Shown: one piece after another, positions 12,213-20,226 of the stretch
Numbering within the stretch: the first letter of the stretch is position 1
Layout of the letters: each line of letters begins with the position of its first letter
Assembly: GCF_030272615.1 (NCBI RefSeq)
Contig: NC_081405.1
Coordinates: forward strand, 308,612,014 to 308,676,013
Length of the DNA: 64,000 nucleotides
Direction: 5' to 3'
DNA from: Cryptomeria japonica
Taxonomy: Eukaryota; Streptophyta; Pinopsida; Cupressales; Cupressaceae
The notes under the pieces: generated by a model
Told to the model about the DNA's origin: nothing
Database searches by the model: none
Seen by the model: only the letters and a program-made list of their open reading frames with translations
Program-made: the position numbers and the translations under genes

Positions 12213-13868
12213 TGTAGCGTCATAAATTGTACGCACTCGCTAGGGTGGTACAATTTCACACCTAGTTTAGCACTCGCCTTAGTGCATTTTACATTCTGCA
12301 TTGCATTTCTCCTTAAGCACTTAATTAATCAAATTAATTAGGTCTAAGGTTCCATTTCATCATTCTCTACATCATAAAGTTGGGCCCTTTCACTAAAGCG
12401 CGCCCTTCGCATTTTATTCCTTCAATACATCACTTAATCAAAAACCCTAATTAAGTCCTATTCCAAACTTGGGGGCTTGGTTTCGGGGTCAAAACATCTC
12501 AAAATCACCTGTAACTTCGGGATTCTCTCTAAAATCATCATATCCGACGGCCCTGAAAATTTGGTGAAAAGTTGTCGGGACCGTGGCGCCCGGTGCACAT
12601 GGTCCCGGACATTTTTCTCGAAATTTTAGGAGCGCGATCCAATCATAAAATAAAGCTTAACCCCAAGAAATTGGTGGGATATTCAATCTCTAGGTCGGCC
12701 AAAATACGAATTTATGATCTAGGGTTTCATACATAAAAGCTCTCTTTCCTCATTTGAAAGGATCAGATTTTTTGTTTCCAGGAACTTCATATGCAGCGAA
12801 AGAGTAGATCTTTGAGGAATTCAACATCTTATAACATCTTTCTATCAAGCATCTATCAAATTCATTCATCCACTTAGGGCTTGGAGGACATTGAAGAACA
12901 ATAGGAGATTACCGACTGAAGATTGGCTTGTACTCCTCCCTTGAGGGTTGGGTATGATTTCGTATTGTTTTCATGTCTTTGCATAAGCTTTGATACATCA
13001 TTTATTCATGCTTTAGATCACATTGAATTTTGATTTAGAGCATTTACATTATCATTTACAAGCAATTAGGGTTTACTTTCTAGGTTGCTCTAGTTTGCTT
13101 TCTTGCATTTTGGACCTTGCACACACACTAGGTCTGCACACACAATACATTTTACAAAACAACTTGGCTATTCATGGAGGTGGAAATCATCGAAGCAGGG
13201 GTTTGACTAAGGCAAAACCCTATATAGCCGCCCCTCCCCCTTTTCAGATATTATTGCAGGTTTCGGGATTCGGACGACGCCGCAGGATACAGATCCGGAG
13301 AGAGAAAGTTGGGATAGCACTCTGTGTGAAATTGCAGAGCAGAAGACCGGGACAGGGGCGCTGGGCGCCCTGGTCCTGCTAGGACAGGGGCGCTGGGTGC
13401 CCTGGTCCCTGGGACAGAGGCGCTGGGCACCCTGGTCCTCCGGACAGACAGTTTGCAGACAGTTTGCAGATAGTGTTTCAAAGTGCAGAACAGTGGTTTC
13501 CGGTGCAGTTTTCAGGACAGTGGCGCCCGCGCCCCCGTCCCGAACATTTTCAGTCCGATTTTGACTCCGGGTACATATCTGCATTCTTATTTTATCCTTA
13601 CATTTACAGCTGTTTATTGTTTAATCTCAATTCTGCAATCTTGTTATTGGTTCATACTTGCATTTTGGGATTAGGGTTTGAACTTGCATTACTTAATCTT
13701 ACAATTTCAACAAGGGAATAGGAATCCTAATAGATATCCCATGGCTCTCTCTTTCACCAAAAGAAGTAGCCAATTGTGCCATATCTCTAGGCTCTTTCGT
13801 ATTCCGTAATGTGTGTCAAAAGGTAGGATTAGGGTATGATGACCTAGTCTCGCTTTTTCCCCTACACA
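12213..13868 (+). repeat. 5' LTR of Tat-2
   Basis: 1,656 bp, starting TGTAGCGTC and ending CCTACACA, with TGTAG/CTACA terminal inverted repeats. It carries a GC-rich minisatellite (13349-13440), and a degraded TATA-like CATACATAAAA lies near 12730. Confidence 0.95.
13349..13440 (+). repeat. LTR minisatellite, three ~31-bp units
   Basis: Three units start near 13350, 13382 and 13412 (spacing 32 and 30). Each reads GGACAG(G/A)GGCGCTGGG followed by (C/T)(G/A)CCCTGGTCC. The same array is in the 3' LTR (about 24478-24572) and in Tat-1 (about 6333-6425). Its core, GGGCGCCCTGGTCC, reappears in the PMD intron on the other strand. Confidence 0.85.
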
Positions 13869-13871
13869 TTT

Positions 13872-13891
13872 TGGTGAACCCGACGTGAATC
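13872..13891 (+). other. Primer-binding site, complementary to tRNA-Trp
   Basis: TGGTGAACCCGACGTGAATC lies 3 bp after the 5' LTR. From my knowledge of plant tRNA-Trp(CCA), whose 3' end is GATTCACGTCGGGTTCACCA, this is complementary over 20 nt with no mismatch. Confidence 0.85.
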
Positions 13892-14042
13892 TATCATTGC
13901 TTCCTCTTGCATTGCATTTGTTAGATCTAGATCTAGATTTAGTGTGTTTTCATTTCATTTTCATTAAAAGAGAAAAAAAAAAAAAAAAAAAAGAGTGTGT
14001 TTCTTTGCATTGTGTGTTTAAATTTTATGCAATCTTTTCAAA
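13892..14042 (+). other. Tat-2 leader with A20 run
   Basis: This is untranslated leader between the PBS and the first ATG. It holds the palindromic AGATCTAGATCTAGAT (about 13924) and an A20 homopolymer at 13973-13992. Confidence 0.7.
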
Positions 14043-14777
14043 ATGTCAGATTTCTATTTACAAAATGTTCATGCTTTTGATGATTATTATGAGTATAGCC
14101 ATGATGAATTAGATGAAGCTTTAGATGAGTTTTTAAACCCTAAGGATGCCAAACCTTCATTTTACCAAAAACTCATAAACCTTCGTTACTATGCCATTTA
14201 GGTGTGATGAGAAAGATAAGTCGAATGATTCCTCTCAAGGATACATTCCTATCAACTCTTCCCCTGAATCTAGTAACATGGTTGTTTTCAATAATCCCCT
14301 CTATGAGGAGATGTCTCCTTTTGAATCAAAAGACAAACCTTTTAACCGATATGATCATGCTTTGTTGGATGATGCTCTTGATGACTTTGTGGCTTTGTCG
14401 AAACCTATAAACAAAAACAAGACCTCTAAATTGGTTAACATGATAAACTTGAATGAACATAATAAGCCTCTCTTTGAAGTCCAAGGTGCTTATCCTTCTC
14501 CTACCTTTCAAATTCCTAAATCACCCCTCCTTACTATCCAAGGAGGTATGATCATGATTCCTTTCGTACCCCGAATAAACCAATTATCACTGTACAAGGA
14601 AGACAACCTATAAGTCCTTACAATTATGCTAAACAAATAACTAGAGAGAGTTATCATGCGGTTGCCCATACTTATCATACTAGAAATAATAGGCAACCTA
14701 ATCCTCCTCTTGTTATTCCAGTTTCCCTTCCTAATCCTCAACCAATTCTTCCTCAAGCTCCCCGTATTTCGCAAGTT
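14043..14777 (+). pseudogene. Gag remnant of Tat-2 (core domain missing)
   Basis: The first ATG after the PBS opens MSDFYLQNVHAFDDYYEYSH, an acidic 52-codon frame that ends with TAG at 14199-14201. Coding continues in another frame (MPFRCDEKDKSND..., to 14613). After another shift near 14540 it joins the frame that leads into pol (QPISPYNYAKQITRESYHAV). I find no gag core helix bundle and no CCHC knuckle anywhere in these 735 bp. A full Tat gag needs far more sequence, so a large internal deletion is likely. Without gag this copy could move only with gag supplied by a relative. Confidence 0.65.
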
Positions 14778-17057
14778 ATGGGTAAGGAATATGATCTCAT
14801 AGAACAACTTAAAGCTACCCCTGCTAAGATATCCCTTTGGGATTTGATTCAAACTTCTTTCGCCCATCATGGAATGTTACAAGATGCCTTGAAAGATTTG
14901 AATGTTCCTCCACCAAATACGTCTAGTAATATAGCATCTTTTGTTAACTCTGTGATGAATCCTAAAGCTCAAATTGTGTTTTCTCAAGATGAGTTGCCTA
15001 CTAGTGAAATTCAACAACAATATGATCCCTTGATGATTGTGGTTGTCATGAAAGACACTGCTATAAGACGAACACTAGTAGATAATGGCTCTGGCCTTAA
15101 TGTGTGTAGCATTAATCTATTGCATAAGATGAATGTGGATACGTCTCTTACGGAGCCTGACTCTCGTCCCATTCGTGGCTTTGACAATGTGGCTAAGACT
15201 TCATTAGGTATCATCACCTTACCTCTCACAGTGGGACCTGTTACTTTGCCTACTCCTATCCATGTTATGCTGGGAAATTTAACATATAACTTGTTATTAG
15301 GGAGGCCTTGGATTCACAGCATGCAAGCTGTCCCCTCTACGTTGCATAGACAAGTTAAATTCGTTTATAACAATAAGACATACACTTTGATGGGTGATAC
15401 TAATTTTCAAGCTTGTCTACAAACATCTAATTCCAAAGGAGAGTCTTCTAAGCCATCCTCGTCTAGTAATGACTCTTTAAACAAGAAACCTATCGCTGAG
15501 TCTTCACTCTCTGATGATCAAAATCCTTTGGATGAGTTTGGAACTCCTGAAGAAGATCCTTCTCGACTTGAAAATACACATAAAAAGGATTTTGATCCTG
15601 AGAAGGTCCTCGCAGAAGATGATTGGGGATCTCTTGATTTTAACCCTACCTTTGTGGGTGAATATAAGGTTCCTTCTAGAGAAATTAAAATTGAAAAGAA
15701 GGAAGAAGCTGAAAATCATAAAGTTGAAAAGAAAGAAGAAGCTAAAAATCAATCAACCTTACCTGAATCTATGAGTAATAATTTTGTCACTGCTTCTCAA
15801 ACTTCTTCTCCTCACATCTATAATTATGAAGAGTTTGATTCTTTGTCTTGTGAAAAACCACCTTCTCTTCCTGAAATGGCTGATCGTTATGGTCATGGTT
15901 TTCGCATTTTTGCTAAGCATGGGTATCATGGAAAAGGTTGTGGTGCTCATGAACAAGGGATAAGAGTTCCTCTAGAGACTAATTTTCACAATTATGCCTT
16001 TGGACTTGGCTTTAATCCCTGCAGACGTACTAAAGCTTCTAAAAGACCATGCATTAGTGTTAATGCTATCTCTACATCTTTATCAATACAACATCCTGAG
16101 TATATTGATGGGGATCCTTCATGTGCCTGTGCTTTGGATATCTTCCCTACTGACAATGCTTTAGCTGAGTTCTTGGGAGCTTATGACACTCCTCCTCGTT
16201 ATCATCACAATAGGGGACTCCCTTATTGTTTGAACACCGAAGCTTATTTTGGAAAAGAGATTGATAATGATGAGATTGTGAAAGAATTCCCTCAGTTAAA
16301 GGATACTATTCAACAAAGTAATCTTCTCATAAGTGACACCACCGATGTTAAGATGGATCCTTGCAACAAAGAGAAAGTTATTAAAATCGGGAAATGTTTG
16401 GATGAAGAGGAACAGAAACAATATGAAGAACTATTGCATGAATTCCCTGAGATCTTTGCTTGGGCATATTCTGACATGCCTGGTATAGATCCTAAGATCG
16501 TTACTCATAATATTGTCTTAGTTCCTGACGCTAAGCCCGTGAAACAAAAGATTCGAAAAATGAATCCTAAGGTGGCTCTGCTTGTTAAAGCTGAGATTGA
16601 AAAATTATTGGAGGCTGGATTTATCTGCCCTATTGACTATTCCCCATGGATTTCAAATATTGTCACTGTGGCTAAACCAGATAACAAAATAAGGATGTGT
16701 ACCGACTTTCAAGATCTAAATAAGGCTTCTTTAAAAGATGATTTCCCTCTTCCAAACATTGACATGATAGTTGACTCTACGGCAGGACATGCCTTGCTAT
16801 CCTTCATGGATGGTTTTTCAGGCTACAATCAAATTTTCATAAACCCTCAAGATCAATTCAAAACCACTTTCACCACTCCTTGGGGTACGTTTTGTTGGAT
16901 AATGATGCCTTTTGGACTTAAAAACGCTGGTGCAACTTATCAACGAGCGATGACCCTTATCTTTCATGATTATATGCATAAGATTTTAGAGGATTATGTT
17001 GATGATATTTTGGCCAAATCCTTTCTTCGCATGGATCATGTTAAAGTCCTTCGTTAA
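14778..17057 (+). CDS. Tat-2 pol, part 1: protease, G-patch, reverse transcriptase
   Basis: This 759-residue frame covers the first half of pol. The N terminus (KATPAKISLWDLIQTS) is the usual join from gag. The aspartic protease has VDNGS at 101-105 and the downstream NLLLGRPWIHSM at 171-182. A charged linker follows. A G-patch-like segment at about 374-400 (GFRIFAKHGYHGKGCGAHEQ) comes next; G-patches bind nucleic acid and are known next to some retroviral proteases. The RT domain contains CTDFQDLN, FMDGFSGYNQI, MPFGLKNAGATYQ and the catalytic YVDD at 740-743. The frame stops at TAA 17055-17057, where CAA is likely ancestral. The same frame continues downstream. The upstream limit is arbitrary because pol would normally be translated from gag. 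Confidence 0.9.
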   Translation: MGKEYDLIEQLKATPAKISLWDLIQTSFAHHGMLQDALKDLNVPPPNTSSNIASFVNSVMNPKAQIVFSQDELPTSEIQQQYDPLMIVVVMKDTAIRRTLVDNGSGLNVCSINLLHKMNVDTSLTEPDSRPIRGFDNVAKTSLGIITLPLTVGPVTLPTPIHVMLGNLTYNLLLGRPWIHSMQAVPSTLHRQVKFVYNNKTYTLMGDTNFQACLQTSNSKGESSKPSSSSNDSLNKKPIAESSLSDDQNPLDEFGTPEEDPSRLENTHKKDFDPEKVLAEDDWGSLDFNPTFVGEYKVPSREIKIEKKEEAENHKVEKKEEAKNQSTLPESMSNNFVTASQTSSPHIYNYEEFDSLSCEKPPSLPEMADRYGHGFRIFAKHGYHGKGCGAHEQGIRVPLETNFHNYAFGLGFNPCRRTKASKRPCISVNAISTSLSIQHPEYIDGDPSCACALDIFPTDNALAEFLGAYDTPPRYHHNRGLPYCLNTEAYFGKEIDNDEIVKEFPQLKDTIQQSNLLISDTTDVKMDPCNKEKVIKIGKCLDEEEQKQYEELLHEFPEIFAWAYSDMPGIDPKIVTHNIVLVPDAKPVKQKIRKMNPKVALLVKAEIEKLLEAGFICPIDYSPWISNIVTVAKPDNKIRMCTDFQDLNKASLKDDFPLPNIDMIVDSTAGHALLSFMDGFSGYNQIFINPQDQFKTTFTTPWGTFCWIMMPFGLKNAGATYQRAMTLIFHDYMHKILEDYVDDILAKSFLRMDHVKVLR

Positions 17058-17573
17058 ATCTTTGAAAGAATTCGTAAATATCACATGCGCTTGAATCCCC
17101 GAAAATGTGTTTTTGGTGTGGATAGTGGAAAACTATTAGGGTTCATAGTTTTGCACCGTGGGATTGAGGTGGATACTAAGAAAATAGATGCTATTGTTAA
17201 CATGCCACCTCCTCAAAATGTGTCTCAACTTAAAAGCTTACAAGGAAAGATTCAAGCTATTCGTAGGTTTGTGTCTCAACTTGTGGATCGTACCTTTCCT
17301 TTTACTCAACTTCTTAAAAAGGATATCACTTTTCAATGGAATGAGGATTGTTAGCAAGCATTTGAAGATTTAAAAGTGTATTTGGCTAGTCCTCCTATTC
17401 TTCAACCTGCCGAACCTTCTAAACTCTTCCTTCTGTATACAGTTGCTTCCTCTCATGCTCTCGTAGCATTGTTGGCACAACATGATAAAGATGGTAAGGA
17501 ATGTCCAGTTTATTACATAAGTCGTACCTTACTCGATTATGAGACCTGATATTCTGCGATAGAAAGACAATGC
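17058..17573 (+). pseudogene. Tat-2 pol, part 2: RT thumb and first RNase H, with stops
   Basis: This stays in frame with both neighbours. It holds the end of RT (RLNPRKCVFGVDSGKLLGF, VDTKKIDAIVNMPPPQN) and the start of the ordinary Gypsy RNase H (QHDKDGKECPVYYISRTL). Nonsense codons lie at 17352-17354 (TAG) and 17547-17549 (TGA, probably once CGA in ETRYSAIE). With the stop at 17055 these are the only defects in the 14778-19622 frame. There are no frameshifts. The catalytic acidic residue expected near YTVASSHA is not evident, so this RNase H looks degenerate. Confidence 0.85.
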
Positions 17574-19622
17574 TTGGCCTTGGTATTTGCGACTCAGAAA
17601 TTGACACATTATCTTTTAAATTCAGAAGTCCATGTCATGGTAAAGTTTGATCCTTTGAAGCATCTTTTCTCTAAAACTGATTTATCAGGACGTCTAGCTA
17701 AGTGGGTTATGATGTTAACTGAATTTGATGTTAAATTTGTTTCACAAAGAGAAATTAAAGGACAAGCGTTGACTGATCACTTAGTTGAGGCTCCTTCACC
17801 TTTCTCCTTCCCTAACCCTGAGTCCTTTCCTGATGACTTCATTCTTTCTATAGAGAAAGATGAAACTTGGGAGTTATACTTTGATAGCTCTAAGTGTCAT
17901 ACGGGATCGGGGGCAGGTGTTGTTCTGATTTCTCCTACAAAGAAGTCCATTCCTTTATCATATCGTCTAAATTTCCTGTGTACCAATAACATTGCTGAGT
18001 ATGAGGCTCTTATAGCGGGAATAAAAGCAGCCTTAGCTCTGAATATAAAACACATACATATCTATGGAGATTCACAATTAATTATAAGACAAGTAACAGG
18101 AATATATCAAGCAAAACAAGACAAATTATCACAATATAAAGATCTTGCTATCTCTTTATTACAAAATTTTGATTCTTATACCATGGAACCCGTTCCTCGA
18201 AAAGATAATCGACATGCGGATGCAATGGCATGTGTGGCTTCTCTAGTATCTTTAGAGGACCCTATGGTCGATCTTAATTTCGTTATTCACAATCTTATTT
18301 CTCCGGCTATTGAAGATGATTCTAGCTTGATAACATGTTGTGACTTTGTAGACTCAGATGAATGGTTCTCGCATATCATAAGATATTTGACCGATGGCAC
18401 CTTTCCTGATTCCGCTAATAGGAACACTAGGGCTAGAATCCGCAAGCTGTCTGCTAGATATATCATCCTTTCTAATGTCCTTTATCGAAGGGGTTATGAT
18501 TGTCTTCTCCTTTGTTGTCTTAACAAGTCAGAAATCCCCGTTGCTCTTGAAGAGGCACATTCAGGTGCCTGTGGGGGGCATTTTGGGGGCAAATCCCTGG
18601 TTCATAGGTTGCTTCGTATGGGATACTATTGGCAAACTATGGAGAAGGATTCCTTTTCATTTGTTAAAAAATGTCATCAATGTCAACAACACAATAATCT
18701 GATTCATGCTCCTGCCCAAGAACTTCGTTCTCAAGTAGCTTCTTGGCCTTTCTCCGCATGGGGTTTGGATCTTATTGGAAAAATTTCTCCTCCTTCATCT
18801 CAAGGACACACCTTCATTATAACTGCAACAGATTACTTTATGAAGTGGGTAGAAGGTGTTCCTCTTCACTCTACTACTGCTGAAGTGATTTGTCAATTTC
18901 TTCTGGAAAACATCATTTCTCGATTTGGGATACCTTCCACTATTATCTCAGATAATGGGACATCGTTTAAAAACAAGGATGTGAAGAAATTCCTCGAGAA
19001 GTATCATATCAAACATCAATTTTCTACACCATATTATCCTCAATCAAATGGCCAAGCCGAATCATCCAATAAGATAATTGAACAAATTCTTCGTAAAACC
19101 ATGAATAAGCATGGTAAGGATTGGAGTAACCAGCTAATCTATGCTCTTTGGGCTTACCGAACGAGTGTACGAATTGCTACGGGAACTACTCCTTATAATC
19201 TTGTTTATGGTGTTGATGCTATTATGCCCTTAGAATTAGAGATTCCATCACTTAGGGTAACTCTCAAAGGTATAGTAGATGATGACTCTTATAGGGAACA
19301 ACGACTTCAACAGCTTGAGATGCTTGATGAACAGCGCATAAACGCTCTTGAGCATATTCAAGTGTATCACAAAACTCTACAACGAAGCTATAATGACAAG
19401 GTTATTCAACGTTCCTTCTCAGTAGGTGACTTAGTCCTTTATGAGAATCAGCGCAATGTGAATGCCTTGCCTACAGAAAAGGGAAAATTCAGTCCTAATT
19501 GGCTTGGACCATATATCGTTATTGAGGATTATGGATCAGGTGCTTACAAAATAGCAGATGTAGATGGTACGCCTCTTAAAGAACCTATTAATGCTATGCA
19601 CTTGCGTAGATATTATGTTTAA
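17574..19622 (+). CDS. Tat-2 pol, part 3: second RNase H and integrase
   Basis: This 682-residue open frame completes pol. The second (archaeal-type) RNase H spans about 98-225, with candidate catalytic residues D104, E142/E144, D166 (GDSQ) and D216 (HAD). That second RNase H is a mark of Tat elements. Integrase follows: the zinc-binding HHCC site is complete (H329, H336, C367, C370), and the catalytic triad is complete with the usual D-x35-E spacing (D399, D460, E496). The C terminus has the LVLYENQ...NWLGPYIV GPY/F-type module and ends MHLRRYYV. The integrase looks functional, unlike the same region in Tat-1. Confidence 0.92.
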   Translation: MALVFATQKLTHYLLNSEVHVMVKFDPLKHLFSKTDLSGRLAKWVMMLTEFDVKFVSQREIKGQALTDHLVEAPSPFSFPNPESFPDDFILSIEKDETWELYFDSSKCHTGSGAGVVLISPTKKSIPLSYRLNFLCTNNIAEYEALIAGIKAALALNIKHIHIYGDSQLIIRQVTGIYQAKQDKLSQYKDLAISLLQNFDSYTMEPVPRKDNRHADAMACVASLVSLEDPMVDLNFVIHNLISPAIEDDSSLITCCDFVDSDEWFSHIIRYLTDGTFPDSANRNTRARIRKLSARYIILSNVLYRRGYDCLLLCCLNKSEIPVALEEAHSGACGGHFGGKSLVHRLLRMGYYWQTMEKDSFSFVKKCHQCQQHNNLIHAPAQELRSQVASWPFSAWGLDLIGKISPPSSQGHTFIITATDYFMKWVEGVPLHSTTAEVICQFLLENIISRFGIPSTIISDNGTSFKNKDVKKFLEKYHIKHQFSTPYYPQSNGQAESSNKIIEQILRKTMNKHGKDWSNQLIYALWAYRTSVRIATGTTPYNLVYGVDAIMPLELEIPSLRVTLKGIVDDDSYREQRLQQLEMLDEQRINALEHIQVYHKTLQRSYNDKVIQRSFSVGDLVLYENQRNVNALPTEKGKFSPNWLGPYIVIEDYGSGAYKIADVDGTPLKEPINAMHLRRYYV

Positions 19623-20226
19623 TTCTTCATTTTTCATCTATCTTCTTTTTCAATTCTTCAACATTGGATAATATGTTAGTATTTCTTAATTAAAGCAAAA
19701 TAGAATTAAATGTTATGTTGTTTAATCTATATTGCTTCGTTCCTGACAAGCATGTCTTCTTACTTTATAGTTTGTCTTGAATTCATTTATGTAAATTGTA
19801 AAAGATTTACATTCCTATTATGCTAGCATATTATACAATGTCTTTATGTATTAAGTAGAATCGTATCATGTTGTGTTTAAATTCAGAATTAAATCACATT
19901 AGTTATATGATTCTTAGACTTAATGCATATTTCTTCCTTATCATCAATGTAGTACTTGATTAAACATTTTAATTAAGTCACACATGTATCAATTTAATCA
20001 TGGAGCATTGAGAAATCAATCACATGGAAATTAAATTCTGAACATACATGTACATTTACCAAATGTATTAGATTTAATCAAAACAAAATATACATTGTTT
20101 TAAGCATTAAAGATAACACATTTGAGACAAAAGAGAAGCATGTATATATACATATATATGTGTGGATTGTATACAAATCTAAGTCACTGTACATCCAAAA
20201 TGTGACCTCTCTTTTACATCATAAAA
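19623..20226. other. Spacer between convergent pol and antisense gene (Tat-2)
   Basis: This A+T-rich, non-coding stretch is homologous to 1634-2165. Pol (plus) and the PMD gene (minus) converge here, so their 3' UTRs must lie in or overlap this stretch. Confidence 0.7.

Noticed and set aside
13973-13992. A20 run as a poly(A) tail of a retrocopy
   Set aside because: It sits in the leader of Tat-2 between PBS and gag, with no target duplication or coding sequence upstream of it.
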